A DNA stretch of 64,000 nucleotides. It comes from Pseudomonadota bacterium. Lineage in GTDB: Bacteria > Pseudomonadota > Gammaproteobacteria > Steroidobacterales > Steroidobacteraceae. Made by a program: the position numbers and the translations under genes. Shown here in pieces: positions 7,967 to 17,203 of the stretch; within the stretch, counting starts at the first letter, position 1, and each line of letters opens with the position of its first letter. The notes under the pieces were generated by a model, which was not told where the DNA came from, did no database searches, and worked only from the letters and a program-made list of their open reading frames with translations. Location: the NCBI GenBank assembly GCA_018241505.1, contig JAFEDS010000021.1:62001-126000 (forward strand), in the 5' to 3' direction.

Positions 7967-9841
7967 ATGTTTTCGATTTTTGAACGCTGGGTAAATCCAT
8001 TTCCCGCCGCCGTGCCCGCGCTGCCACGGAAGTTTCTGACCTTCCTGTGGATCTGCTCGCGCGGCATGCGGCGTTACATTGCCGCCATGATGCTTCTCAC
8101 CGCCGTCTTCGGCGCGTTTGAGGCATGGTTGTTCAGCGCTTTGGGGCAGGTTGTGGACTGGCTCGCCAAGATACCGCCGCAGGAGCTGTGGGCGCGCGAG
8201 CGGGGCCATCTGTTGTTGCTTGCGGGGATTCTCACCGCGAGCATTGCGCTTGCGGCGGGCCAGTCGCTCATCAAGCAACAGACACTGGCCGCGAACTTTG
8301 CCATGCGGTTGCGTTGGATTTTCCATCGCAACATGCTCGCGCAGAGCCTGAGTTTCTACCAGGACGAGTTCGCCGGACGGGTGGCGACCAAGGTCATGCA
8401 GACTGCGCTGGCGGTCCGCGACACCTGGATGATTGTCACAGACATCCTGGTGTACCTCGTCATCTACTTCGTCACCATCGGCCTGGTGGTGGGTGGTTTC
8501 AATCCGTTGTTGCTGGCGCCGTTCTCCATCTGGCTGGCGGTCTACCTGCTGTTCATCCGGTTCTTCGTACCGCGGCTGGCGAAGCTGGGCAAGGCGCAGG
8601 CTGACGCCCGCTCGTTGATGACCGGAAGAATCACGGATGCTTATACGAATATCACCACCGTGAAGTTGTTTTCGCACTCGAACCGTGAGTCTGCCTACGC
8701 GCAGGGTGCCATGGTCGAGTTTCTGCGCACCGTGTATCGCCAGATGCGCATGGTCACGAGCTTTGAAGTCATCAACCAACTGCTCACGGTGTTCATGATC
8801 GGCAGCATGGGCGGCATGACCTTGTGGATGTGGTCGCACGGCCAGCTCGGCGTGGGTGCCGTGGCGGCCGCCATCGCCATGGCAATGCGTCTCAGTGGTA
8901 TCTCCCACTGGATGATGTGGGAGATGTCCAATCTGTTCGAGCAGGTGGGTGTCGTTCAGGACGGTTTGAACACCTTGTCCCATAGCCCGAGTGTGGTCGA
9001 CGTGCCCGATGCGAAGCCCCTGGTCGCGACGCGCGGTGACATTCGATTCGAGCATGTCGACTTTTCCTATGGCGCGCAGAGCGAGGACAAACGTGTTATC
9101 CGCGGCTTGAACCTGCACATCCGGCCCGGTGAGAAGATCGGACTGGTGGGGCGTTCGGGTGCGGGCAAGAGCACGCTCGTCAACCTGTTGTTGAGGTTCT
9201 ATGACGTACCCGCGGGCCGGATCCTGATCGATGGGGTTGATATTGCTACGGTCACGCAGGAAAGCCTGCGTTCGCAAATCGGAATGGTGACGCAGGATAC
9301 GTCGCTGTTACATCGGTCGGTTCGCGAGAACATCCTGTACGGTCGTCCGGATGCCACCGAGACCCAGATGCTCGCTGCGGCCCGGCGCGCGGAGGCGATG
9401 GATTTCATCCTGGGCCTGAGCGACCCCGATGGCCGCACCGGTTTCGATGCACGCGTGGGTGAGCGTGGCGTCAAGTTGAGCGGCGGTCAGCGGCAGCGAA
9501 TCGCCATTGCGCGGGTAATGCTCAAGGACGCGCCGATCCTGCTGTTGGACGAGGCCACGAGCGCGCTCGACAGTGAAGTGGAGGCGGCCATTCAACAAAG
9601 CCTGTACCGGCTGATGGAGGGGAAAACGGTGATCGCGATTGCCCACCGGCTCTCCACCATCGCCGCCATGGACCGCTTGATTGTGATTGAAAAGGGACGG
9701 GTGGTGGAAGAAGGCAGCCATGAAGCGCTTCTGGCGCGGAATGGACTTTATGCGCGGCTGTGGGCGCATCAGAGCGGTGGGTTCCTGGGGCAGTCGGCGC
9801 ATCCGGCTGTGCCCGCGGCGGTGGAGTTGAGTGAAGAGTGA
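7967..9841 (+). CDS. ABC exporter, fused permease and ATPase
   Basis: A 624-residue half-transporter. About six membrane segments occupy residues 30-330, and the nucleotide-binding domain follows with Walker A GRSGAGKST, Q-loop TQD, signature LSGGQ, Walker B ILLLDEATSALD and H-loop AHR. It should act as a homodimer in the inner membrane. Its order and spacing resemble multidrug/lipid exporters of the MsbA/MDR type. No substrate-specific neighbour is present. GGAG seven bases before ATG supports the start; the 265 bases upstream hold no gene I can support. Confidence 0.9.
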   Translation: MFSIFERWVNPFPAAVPALPRKFLTFLWICSRGMRRYIAAMMLLTAVFGAFEAWLFSALGQVVDWLAKIPPQELWARERGHLLLLAGILTASIALAAGQSLIKQQTLAANFAMRLRWIFHRNMLAQSLSFYQDEFAGRVATKVMQTALAVRDTWMIVTDILVYLVIYFVTIGLVVGGFNPLLLAPFSIWLAVYLLFIRFFVPRLAKLGKAQADARSLMTGRITDAYTNITTVKLFSHSNRESAYAQGAMVEFLRTVYRQMRMVTSFEVINQLLTVFMIGSMGGMTLWMWSHGQLGVGAVAAAIAMAMRLSGISHWMMWEMSNLFEQVGVVQDGLNTLSHSPSVVDVPDAKPLVATRGDIRFEHVDFSYGAQSEDKRVIRGLNLHIRPGEKIGLVGRSGAGKSTLVNLLLRFYDVPAGRILIDGVDIATVTQESLRSQIGMVTQDTSLLHRSVRENILYGRPDATETQMLAAARRAEAMDFILGLSDPDGRTGFDARVGERGVKLSGGQRQRIAIARVMLKDAPILLLDEATSALDSEVEAAIQQSLYRLMEGKTVIAIAHRLSTIAAMDRLIVIEKGRVVEEGSHEALLARNGLYARLWAHQSGGFLGQSAHPAVPAAVELSEE

Positions 9842-9880
9842 CGCGCGCTCGGGCACTCGTATTGCTGGGAAGAGGGCACC

Positions 9881-10894
9881 ATGAAAACACGCAAGCTGGG
9901 CCGCCAAGGCCCTGAAGTTTCGGCACTGGGTCTGGGCTGCATGAGCATCGGTATTGCCGATGTCTACACCAGCAGCGTTCGTGACGACGATGACGCCGTT
10001 GCGTTGATTCATAGGGCCATGGACCTTGGAATCACGCTGCTCGACACGGCGGATGTGTACGGCAACTCCGAACGCCAGGTAGGCAAGGCGCTATCCGGCA
10101 AACGCCGCGACCAGGCTGTGCTCGCCACGAAGTTCGGCTTTGCCACGGGAGTCAGCGCGGCAGCGCGCAGGGACGCACCCGATCGCATGATCAACGGCAC
10201 CGCCGCGTACGTCAAAGAGGCTTGCGATGCCTCATTGCGGCGCTTGGGTGTCAGTCACATCGATCTGTATTACCTGCACCGCGTCGATCCCAATACCCCG
10301 ATTGAGGAGACCGTCGGTGCGATGGCGGAGCTGGTGAAACAGGGCAAAGTGGGCCACATCGGCCTGTCCGAGCCCTCGGTGGAGACCGTGCGCCGTGCCA
10401 TCAAAATACATCCGCTGGCCGCCATACAGACTGAGTATTCCCTGTGGAGCCGCGAGCCCGAGGCGCAGTTGCTGCCGTTGTTGCAGGAGCAGGGTATTGC
10501 GTTGGTGGCCTACAGCCCGCTGGGCCGCGGGTTTCTGGCTGACCGCTTCCGCAAGCCCGAAGACCTGGCGGCCGATGACTGGCGCCGCGGCAATCCGCGC
10601 TTCCAGGGTGAGAACTTCCAGAAAAATCTCGAGCTGGCCGAGCGTGTGAAGGCTATTGCTACGGAAAAAGGCTGTACACCCGCGCAGCTCGCCCTCGCAT
10701 GGCTGCTCGCGCGCCACCCCAACGTGATTCCGATTCCGGGTACGAGCAACCCCCGGCGACTCGAGGAAAATGTGCGTGCCGCAGACGTTGAGCTCACGGC
10801 AGGGGAGCTCGAACGAGTTGACGCCATCATGCCCCAGGGTGCCGCGGCGGGTTCCCGTTACAACGAGGCGATGTCAACACTACTCAACGGCTGA
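9881..10894 (+). CDS. Aldo/keto reductase
   Basis: A 337-residue (alpha/beta)8 barrel NADPH-dependent oxidoreductase. The catalytic tetrad is complete: Asp55 and Tyr60 in LLDTADVYG, Lys84 in LATKFG and His133 in YYLHR. The coenzyme-binding [18 protein letters not shown] segment near residue 280 is also present. It fits the group of bacterial enzymes that reduce aldehydes and ketones of broad range. It follows the ABC exporter gene by 39 bases with a GAGGG ribosome site, so the two may be co-transcribed, but a functional link is not evident. Confidence 0.9.
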   Translation: MKTRKLGRQGPEVSALGLGCMSIGIADVYTSSVRDDDDAVALIHRAMDLGITLLDTADVYGNSERQVGKALSGKRRDQAVLATKFGFATGVSAAARRDAPDRMINGTAAYVKEACDASLRRLGVSHIDLYYLHRVDPNTPIEETVGAMAELVKQGKVGHIGLSEPSVETVRRAIKIHPLAAIQTEYSLWSREPEAQLLPLLQEQGIALVAYSPLGRGFLADRFRKPEDLAADDWRRGNPRFQGENFQKNLELAERVKAIATEKGCTPAQLALAWLLARHPNVIPIPGTSNPRRLEENVRAADVELTAGELERVDAIMPQGAAAGSRYNEAMSTLLNG

Positions 10895-10921
10895 CTGTTG
10901 AGTTGGTGCCGAGCTGCGCGC

Positions 10922-11596
10922 TTACTGCCCCCGGGTCGCAGGAACTTCCACCGGCGATGCGGGGCAGGTATCCCGCACGCCCTTGCCGCAGGACCGCGGC
11001 GTGAGGCCCCGCGTTAGACACACCCGCACTTCCGTCAGTTCGCCGCGGCCGCACGCAACAGACAACCCATCCGCGGGTATCGACGGGTTCGCGGCGTGAA
11101 AAGCCGATGAGATTTGCGCACCTGTCATCGACAGGCTGTGGCGCGGAGCTTCAAATCCCGAGGGCACGTGGATGGCCGCCAGCGCTTTATCCGCCGTTCG
11201 GAAGTATGCAATTGCACCCAATCCGCTGCAGGTACCGTGACGCTGCCACTCGTGCTCCATGAGGTTCTGACTGGGAAAGAGGCTGACTCCGAGCTGCCGG
11301 GCGTCCGGCGGCAATGGGTCGGTGGAGCAGAATTCGGGCCAGTTGCCGCTGTCATATTGCGGCCACAGCCCGTGGAGCACGAATCCGTAGCCTTTGCCGC
11401 TGCATTGGTGGCGGTCCTGGGGGTGGGTGAGGCAGTAGGTGGGCGACCAGGACAGCGTCAGGACATAATAATCAAACCGGCCGGGGGTACCGGCCGCGGG
11501 TTTGGCGTGGTGGTGGCGTGCAAATGCGACCGCGCAGGCCAGGGCCGTCAGGGCCGCAAGGGTAACCCGTAGCGCCTGGTTTCGTTGCTGTTTCAT
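10922..11596 (-). CDS. Secreted ribonuclease T2
   Basis: A 224-residue protein with a Sec signal peptide (residues 1-26, ending AFA) followed by a His-rich mature start. Both conserved active-site segments are intact: CAS1 HGLWPQY with His75 and CAS2 HEWQRHGTC with Glu116 and His120. RNase T2 enzymes cut RNA without strong base preference and act in the periplasm or outside the cell. Several Cys residues should form disulphides. GAGGG lies seven bases before the ATG. It is divergent from the glycosyltransferase gene. Confidence 0.92.
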   Translation of the reverse strand: MKQQRNQALRVTLAALTALACAVAFARHHHAKPAAGTPGRFDYYVLTLSWSPTYCLTHPQDRHQCSGKGYGFVLHGLWPQYDSGNWPEFCSTDPLPPDARQLGVSLFPSQNLMEHEWQRHGTCSGLGAIAYFRTADKALAAIHVPSGFEAPRHSLSMTGAQISSAFHAANPSIPADGLSVACGRGELTEVRVCLTRGLTPRSCGKGVRDTCPASPVEVPATRGQ

Positions 11597-11654
11597 GTCA
11601 GTACCCTCAGAATGGGCTGCAGCGAACCGGTCGCTTCAGGCCTCCCATAATAAT

Positions 11655-12806
11655 ATGGCACACGAGCTGGGTCGTATCGCTCTGGTCAGCACCTACAATC
11701 ACCTGAGCCGCAACAGCATGGAGCAGATGTTGAAGGCGGGCTTTCCGGAGTATGAGGTCGACAACTTTTCAGTCGACCAGATCGTCAAGAGTCACTGGTT
11801 CTGGTTTCCGCGCAATCTGTGGTATGTGGCGAAGGAGTGCGGCCGCGAGCTGTTGCGGGGACAAACTGCCCCGCGCCACGCCTTTTTCCGAACCACCCAT
11901 ACCTTCGGACGCCTGCGCGCGGCGATGCAGCAACACATCCGCCCGGACCGGCATTTGTTCTCGTTTCAGATGCAGTCGCTGTACAACACCAGCGTCCCGG
12001 GTGTGCCCCACTTTGTGTATACGGATCACACGCATCTGTCCAATCTCAACTATTCCGATTTCGATCGCCGGCATCTGCGCTCGCCGCAGTGGATCGAGTT
12101 GGAGCGCTCCATCTATGACAACGCGACCGTGGTGTTTACCCGCAGCACCGACATCCAGGCCGATCTCATCAAGTACTACGGCATCCCGGCGGAAAAGATC
12201 GAGTGTGTCTATGCCGGCAGCAACGTTGATGTCAAAAATGCGGGCGAACCTGACAACAACGGCTACAGTAACCGGCAGATCCTGTTTGTCGGTGTCGACT
12301 GGCTGCGCAAAGGCGGTGCCGAGCTGACCCGGGCCTTCAGGACCGTCCTCGAGTCGCATCCCGATGCGCAACTGGTCATTGCCGGCTCGGCTACGCCGGT
12401 CGATCTTCCCAACTGCCGGGTGCTCGGGAATGTGAATGCGAGCGAGCTGTCACGCTACTACTCGCAAAGCTCCATTTTCTGTCTGCCGACCAAACGTGAG
12501 CCGTTTGGCATCGCGTTCGTGGAAGCCATGATGCATCGTCTGCCGATTGTCGGAACGCGGGTCGGCGCCGTGCCGGACATGGTGGAAGACGGGGTCAACG
12601 GGTTCCTGGTGGAGCCCGGTCAATCGGACACCCTGGCCCGGGTGCTGTGCACGCTGCTGGATTCTCCGGAGCTGTGCCGGCAGTTCGGGCAGCGAAGCCA
12701 CGAGAGAGCGGTAGAGCGTTACACCTGGGCAGGCACCGGACAACGAATCCGCAGCCGGATACTGAAGGAGCTGGGGCTCGCCGCCGACACGCGGCTCACT
12801 GCCTAG
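11655..12806 (+). CDS. GT4-type glycosyltransferase
   Basis: A 383-residue GT-B fold enzyme. The C-terminal nucleotide-sugar domain has ILFVGVDWLRKGG near residue 213, LVIAGSATPVDLPNCRVLG near 240, and the signature KREPFGIAFVEAMMHRLPIV near 280 with the second Glu of the EX7E motif. A retained sugar transfer mechanism is expected; the acceptor is unknown. The open frame extends upstream, but ATG 11655 (MAHELGRIALVST) begins the first beta strand. It stands alone, with no polysaccharide cluster around it, and overlaps a small gene on the other strand by four bases at its end. Confidence 0.85.
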   Translation: MAHELGRIALVSTYNHLSRNSMEQMLKAGFPEYEVDNFSVDQIVKSHWFWFPRNLWYVAKECGRELLRGQTAPRHAFFRTTHTFGRLRAAMQQHIRPDRHLFSFQMQSLYNTSVPGVPHFVYTDHTHLSNLNYSDFDRRHLRSPQWIELERSIYDNATVVFTRSTDIQADLIKYYGIPAEKIECVYAGSNVDVKNAGEPDNNGYSNRQILFVGVDWLRKGGAELTRAFRTVLESHPDAQLVIAGSATPVDLPNCRVLGNVNASELSRYYSQSSIFCLPTKREPFGIAFVEAMMHRLPIVGTRVGAVPDMVEDGVNGFLVEPGQSDTLARVLCTLLDSPELCRQFGQRSHERAVERYTWAGTGQRIRSRILKELGLAADTRLTA

Positions 12807-13018
12807 GGTCTGCGGGGGCTCGGAGCTCGAATCGTTGGTCCGATCGCGGCTGTGGTCTCGACGATCCGGCGCGGCCGGTCCACGTGCAGCGTGGTCAGGA
12901 TGCTGCGGATGGAAAACCGCTGCAACACCCGCGCCGGCAGCTCACCGGCACATTGCATGCAGATCTGAGATTCGTATTCGGACACGATGCCGTGCCCGCA
13001 ATTCAGACACTTGTCCAT
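12803..13018 (-). CDS. Small zinc-ribbon-like protein
   Basis: A 71-residue protein that begins MDKCLNCGHGIV and continues to ICMQC, giving two CxxC pairs spaced as in a one-domain zinc ribbon, followed by a basic tail. I do not recognise a named family. Support for a real gene comes from the metal-site spacing and from GAGGGG nine bases before the ATG. It is convergent with the glycosyltransferase gene. It could instead be a chance frame. Confidence 0.5.
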   Translation of the reverse strand: MDKCLNCGHGIVSEYESQICMQCAGELPARVLQRFSIRSILTTLHVDRPRRIVETTAAIGPTIRAPSPRRP

Positions 13019-13072
13019 CCCGTTGCGCCCCTCACGCTCGACCGGTGACTTTTATTTTTGACCGGCGTTTGA

Positions 13073-13100
13073 TTGATACGCCCTTCCAGGTTGTTATGCA
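13073..13100 (+). promoter_or_regulatory. Possible promoter before the hybrid kinase gene
   Basis: TTGATA (13073-13078) and TATGCA (13095-13100) are separated by 16 bases, 43 bases before the ATG of the hybrid histidine kinase. Both hexamers are imperfect, so this is only a candidate. Confidence 0.3.
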
Positions 13101-13142
13101 ATACAGTTCGTACCTGCAGGCGCCCATGACACTCCATGCCGC

Positions 13143-15053
13143 ATGTCGGACACCGTCAAATATATAAACGCCTTGTGTATTGCCGCCGCCGCGGTCGCCC
13201 TGCGCTGGCTGCTGATTCCGCTCGTGGGACCCGATGCTCCGTACGCCACGATCATGGGCGCAGTTGCACTGACTGTGTGGCTGTGGGGTTGGGGTCCTGC
13301 TGTCGTGACGGCCGGCGTGGGTCTCATAGGTACGGGCCTGATGATCGGCAGACCTCTGGGAACACTGCCGGTCGACCGGCTGCATACGCTCGTGGGTTTC
13401 GTACTCTATGCGTCAACCTGCGGGCTGATCATCGGCCTGGGCGAAGAGATGCGCCGTACTCGCGATGCCTACCGGCGCTCCCAGGAGCGATTTCTGGGGT
13501 CGCAGGAAGCGGCGCTTCAGGGGTACTGCTGGCTGAATCCCGTGCGCGGCACCGGCGCCGAACCGATCGATTTCCAGCTCGAGTACATCAATCCGCTGGG
13601 GGCGGCCATCTGCAGGTCGAATCCGCATGAGGCGGCTGACCGGCAAATTTCCGCGGTCATGCCCGGTCCCTGCGAGGCCGGCTTGCTGACAGCGCTGCGT
13701 CGAGTGGTGATGAGCGGCGAACCCATCGATATGGAGCTTGCCGATCCCTCCACCTCACCGCGGACCTGGTTGCGATTCATGATCGTCAAGGTGGACGACG
13801 GGCTGGCCATGTCGTTTTCCGACATCACCCGGACTCGTCAGCTCTCCATGGAGCTGAAACAACGCGCCGCCGACCTGCAGAGGGCCAACGCCGCCAAAAG
13901 CCAGTTTCTGGCCACTCTGTCCCACGAGTTGCGCAATCCGCTGGCGCCGCTGCGCAACGGCCTTGCCATCATCCAGGAGCGCAACCCGCAGGGGCTCGGT
14001 GACGTCCCGGCGATGATGGAGCGGCAGTTGCGGATTGCTTCGCGGTTGATTGACGACCTGCTCGATGCCAGTCGCATCGATCGCGGCAGGTTGGGAATCC
14101 GCCGTGAAACCGTGAGGCTCGATGCCATTCTCGAGGCGGCCGTGGAGACTTCGCGGCCGCACCTGGCCGCTAAATTCCACGAGTTGGTGATACGGCATGC
14201 GCCTGAGACCGTACACATCGAAGCGGATGCCACCCGGCTGGCGCAGGTGGTTGCCAACTTGCTGAACAATGCGGCGAAGTTCACCCCGCCGCACGGCCGG
14301 ATCGTGCTCTCGGCGCGCGCCAAGGCAGGCTATGTGACCATCCGGGTGCAGGACAATGGTGTTGGCATTGCAGCGGCGGATCTCGAAGACATCTTCGACA
14401 TGTTCGTGCAACTCGAGCGCGGCAAGTCAGGTTCCGGCGAGGGCCTGGGGTTGGGACTGGCCCTGGCCCGCTCATTGGTCAGCCTGCACGGTGGACAGAT
14501 CACCGCGCACAGTGCCGGCGCCGACCAGGGAAGTGAATTCAGGGTGCGGTTGCCGTTGACCGCGCCGACGGTGCAACAACCGGTGGTGCTGCCGGCGGCG
14601 CGCGCCAGGCAGGACAGCCGCCGCATCCTGGTGGTCGATGATAACGTTGATGCGGCCAACAGCCTGGCGATGCTGTTGGAATTAAGAGGTCATCGCGTGC
14701 GCACCTGCTTTGATGGTGCCACCGCATTCGAGGCCGCGTGTGTCGCGAATCCCGATCTGGCTTTCATTGATCTCAACATGCCGCATCTCAACGGCATCGA
14801 GCTGTCACGGCAGATTCGCGCGCAGCCGTGGGGGCGTGCCGTGAAGTTGATTGCGCTCACCGGTATGGGGCAGCCCGAGGATCATGCGCGCACTCGCGCC
14901 GCCGGCTTCGATCAACACCTGATCAAGCCGGTCGATCCCGAAGAGCTGGCCAACGCAATTGACGCCAGTGCCATCGATACCAGTGGCACGCCGTCGGCTG
15001 CCAGTGGCAGGTCCGCAGCCGCGAGCACGGAAGGTATCGGCAGAGGACCGTAG
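13143..15053 (+). CDS. Membrane hybrid histidine kinase with PAS and receiver domains
   Basis: A 636-residue two-component protein. Three or so membrane segments lie in residues 8-100, a PAS-like sensor covers about 115-235, the HisKA domain has phosphorylatable His261 in SHELRNPLAPL, and the ATPase domain has NLLNNAAKF, DNGVGI and GEGLGLGLALA. A C-terminal receiver begins at RILVVDDN and carries its Asp in AFIDLNMP. The receiver without an output domain suggests a phosphorelay through another protein, or feedback. No dedicated regulator is adjacent. The last 142 bases overlap a gene on the opposite strand. Confidence 0.9.
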   Translation: MSDTVKYINALCIAAAAVALRWLLIPLVGPDAPYATIMGAVALTVWLWGWGPAVVTAGVGLIGTGLMIGRPLGTLPVDRLHTLVGFVLYASTCGLIIGLGEEMRRTRDAYRRSQERFLGSQEAALQGYCWLNPVRGTGAEPIDFQLEYINPLGAAICRSNPHEAADRQISAVMPGPCEAGLLTALRRVVMSGEPIDMELADPSTSPRTWLRFMIVKVDDGLAMSFSDITRTRQLSMELKQRAADLQRANAAKSQFLATLSHELRNPLAPLRNGLAIIQERNPQGLGDVPAMMERQLRIASRLIDDLLDASRIDRGRLGIRRETVRLDAILEAAVETSRPHLAAKFHELVIRHAPETVHIEADATRLAQVVANLLNNAAKFTPPHGRIVLSARAKAGYVTIRVQDNGVGIAAADLEDIFDMFVQLERGKSGSGEGLGLGLALARSLVSLHGGQITAHSAGADQGSEFRVRLPLTAPTVQQPVVLPAARARQDSRRILVVDDNVDAANSLAMLLELRGHRVRTCFDGATAFEAACVANPDLAFIDLNMPHLNGIELSRQIRAQPWGRAVKLIALTGMGQPEDHARTRAAGFDQHLIKPVDPEELANAIDASAIDTSGTPSAASGRSAAASTEGIGRGP

Positions 15054-15316
15054 AGGTGGGGAAACAGAGCACCTTGTCGAGACGCTTCCCAACGTAGTGA
15101 CGCGCCGAGATCGTGGGGATCCACGGCCAATAACACCAGGTTCGCCTGTCCCGAGCGATGCCGGCGCGCGCTTTCAGGTAGCTGTGCGGCGGTTGAAAAG
15201 TGGATGAAACCGTCGGCACGGTCCTGGGATGAGCCTGTGTAAACGCCTGCGCGCAGGGCAAGTTCCCATTCCGGGCGCAGGCACATGTGATAAATCAGCT
15301 CACGCGCATTGGGCAT
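14912..15316 (-). CDS. DUF952 domain-containing protein
   Basis: A 134-residue protein of the DUF952 family: ELIYHMC at the start, DGFIHFSTAAQL near 37, LLAVDP near 62 and FPHLYGPLPI near 86. The fold is related to ADP-ribosyltransferase-like proteins, but no activity is known. GGGAG lies eight bases before the ATG. Family members usually end soon after the LPL(G/A)ADG segment; here about 25 extra residues run antisense over the end of the hybrid kinase gene, a 142-base convergent overlap. Confidence 0.75.
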   Translation of the reverse strand: MPNARELIYHMCLRPEWELALRAGVYTGSSQDRADGFIHFSTAAQLPESARRHRSGQANLVLLAVDPHDLGASLRWEASRQGALFPHLYGPLPIPSVLAAADLPLAADGVPLVSMALASIALASSSGSTGLIRC

Positions 15317-15379
15317 AGCGATTGCTCCCTCAAATAACACACATCAATGACTCAGGCTCGGCCTGAGGGGAGTTGTTAT

Positions 15380-15682
15380 ATGAGTCGGTATGGTACCCGG
15401 ACGGCGCTTGCGCTCTCGATGTGGGCGATTATTGCCACTGGCTGCGCGATGCCCGAGCAACGGATGGATGCGGCGGCCAGCCGCGACGACACCCGTCGGG
15501 CACAGTTCGAGCACTGCCGCGATCAGGGGCGAACTGACTGCGACGCACTTCTCAACGCGCCGGTCAGCGCGGATGGCGACGTGCCCAGAGCATCCGTGCG
15601 CGAGCGCGAGCGGCGCCTGGCCTACGACCGCTGCGTCGACAAAGGCGGCTCGGACTGCGATGACTTGTTGCATCACGACTGA
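15380..15682 (+). CDS. Small putative lipoprotein
   Basis: A 100-residue protein with a signal peptide and lipobox ATGC, so likely lipid-anchored. The mature part holds two similar segments, FEHCRDQGRTDCDALL and YDRCVDKGGSDCDDLL, each with two Cys in C-x7-C spacing, an internal duplication. I do not recognise the family. The ATG at 15380 is preceded by GAGGGGAG at seven bases. Its last ten bases overlap the end of the MetE-like gene on the other strand. Confidence 0.6.
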   Translation: MSRYGTRTALALSMWAIIATGCAMPEQRMDAAASRDDTRRAQFEHCRDQGRTDCDALLNAPVSADGDVPRASVRERERRLAYDRCVDKGGSDCDDLLHHD

Positions 15683-16824
15683 CGTTTGACGGGCCAGAAT
15701 CGCTGGGACGCGATCCGGGCGCCCTCGGCCAGGGCGGCGAGCTTGGCCCACACGACATCCGGATCGACCCCGCCCGAACCGACGTGGATGCTGAATCCAC
15801 AGTCGGTTCCGGCCATGATGTTGTCGCGGCCGGCGAGATTGGCATAGCGCCCGATCCGCTGCGCCACCAACTCCGGGTGCTCGATATAGTTGGATTGAAC
15901 TTCAATGACACCCGGTATCAACAGCTTGCCTTCGGGCACCGGGACGTCTTCAAACATCGCCCACTCGTGCGCATGCCGCGGGTTCGCGGCCTCGAATTGA
16001 ATGGCATGCGGTTTCGCCTGCCAGATCAGATCGACAATATCCCTGAACGGCACATCGCAGTGATGCGGGCCGGGGTAGTTACCCCAACACAGGTGCATTC
16101 GCACCTTCTCCGCCGGAATGTTGACGAGCGCGTCATTCAGGGCCGCGATGTGCAGTTCCATCTGCTCGCGAAACTGCGCCAGGCTCAGGTTGGCATGCTG
16201 GGAGTGCCGGCCCATGGCCAGATCCGGGCAGTCGATCTGCAACAGGATGCCGGCGTTGACAATCGCCTCGTATTCCGGCCGCAAGGCAGCAGCGAGCGCG
16301 AACAAATACTGTTCGTGGCTCGGGTAGTAGTCGTTACGAAAAAAGTAACCCGTGACGCCGGGTGAGGCCGCGCTCATGAAAGAACCATGTGCGGCGTGCC
16401 TTCCCACTGCTGTCTTCAGCATCTGGATGTCTTCAGTAGGACCTGCAGCATCCTTCGGCGTGATGGGGCCATTACAGGCCGGCGTCTTGCGGTGTTTGCG
16501 GCCCGGATCCGCGAACACGCGCGCCTTGGTGCGCGGAAATTCCTCGATGTCCTGGAAGACGAAGGCATTGCCGCTGCCGCCAAAGCCGTTCAGGCGGTCT
16601 TTGATATAGGTGGCATAGCTCGGCTTGGGCCATTCACCGTCATTGACAATGTCGATGCCGGCCCCCACCTGACGGGCAACGGCCGCGTCGACGGCGCTGG
16701 CAACACGGGCGGCCAGGGCGGCCTGATCGATGGGAATCCCGTCTTCGCGGGCAAACATGATCGCAACGAGATCGTCCGGCCGGGGCAGGCTGCCCACGTG
16801 TGTGGTCAGAAAGCGATGTGCCAT
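15673..16824 (-). CDS. MetE-like cobalamin-independent methionine synthase family protein
   Basis: A 383-residue protein homologous to the C-terminal catalytic barrel of cobalamin-independent methionine synthase and to epoxyalkane:coenzyme M transferase. It has HVGSLPRP near residue 9, NDGEWPKPSY near 70, the zinc-ligand pair HLCWGN near 246, and GTDCGFS near 346 with the second Cys. It lacks the N-terminal half of MetE, so it is a thiol alkyl-transferase of unknown acceptor rather than a complete methionine synthase. GGGGA before ATG 16824 supports the start. An upstream ATG would add 15 residues with no family match. Confidence 0.8.
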   Translation of the reverse strand: MAHRFLTTHVGSLPRPDDLVAIMFAREDGIPIDQAALAARVASAVDAAVARQVGAGIDIVNDGEWPKPSYATYIKDRLNGFGGSGNAFVFQDIEEFPRTKARVFADPGRKHRKTPACNGPITPKDAAGPTEDIQMLKTAVGRHAAHGSFMSAASPGVTGYFFRNDYYPSHEQYLFALAAALRPEYEAIVNAGILLQIDCPDLAMGRHSQHANLSLAQFREQMELHIAALNDALVNIPAEKVRMHLCWGNYPGPHHCDVPFRDIVDLIWQAKPHAIQFEAANPRHAHEWAMFEDVPVPEGKLLIPGVIEVQSNYIEHPELVAQRIGRYANLAGRDNIMAGTDCGFSIHVGSGGVDPDVVWAKLAALAEGARIASQRFWPVKRQS

Positions 16825-17203
16825 TGAGGTCCCCTTTGGCATTGCCGACGCGCGGCAACCATAGCGCATGCGGACCTGCCGAAATAGGTAGAGACCGTCA
16901 CCTTTTTGCAGGAGGGCTCGCTACCGATGAGGGGGCGATAGCGGCTTGCCGTGTCGAAATCGCCTTGTGTCAGGCGTCCTTGGGACATATCTACCGTGAT
17001 GCCAGGGAGACCGCCGGATCATGCAAGCCTTCGAGAAATTCTATTCATCGGCAATGAGGATTGCCGCACCTGCGTTCATTCAGGATCCACTGACCCTGGA
17101 TGTGGTTGTCAACGCACCTGCGCTCACCCGGACGATTGCACACTGGCCGCATTGGCCGTGGCGCCGGCGCGCGAAGGCGGCTTAATCCTGCGATACTGGT
17201 GCA
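16825..17203. other. 379-base gap without a supported gene
   Basis: Between the divergent MetE-like and M28 peptidase genes I found no frame with both a ribosome site and recognisable protein character, and no convincing RNA gene. A GATACT hexamer (17192-17197) close to the peptidase start could be a -10 box. Confidence 0.5.

Noticed and set aside
7841-9277. 478-codon frame antisense to the ABC exporter
   Set aside because: His/Gln/Arg-rich product with no domain; it mirrors a clear ABC gene.
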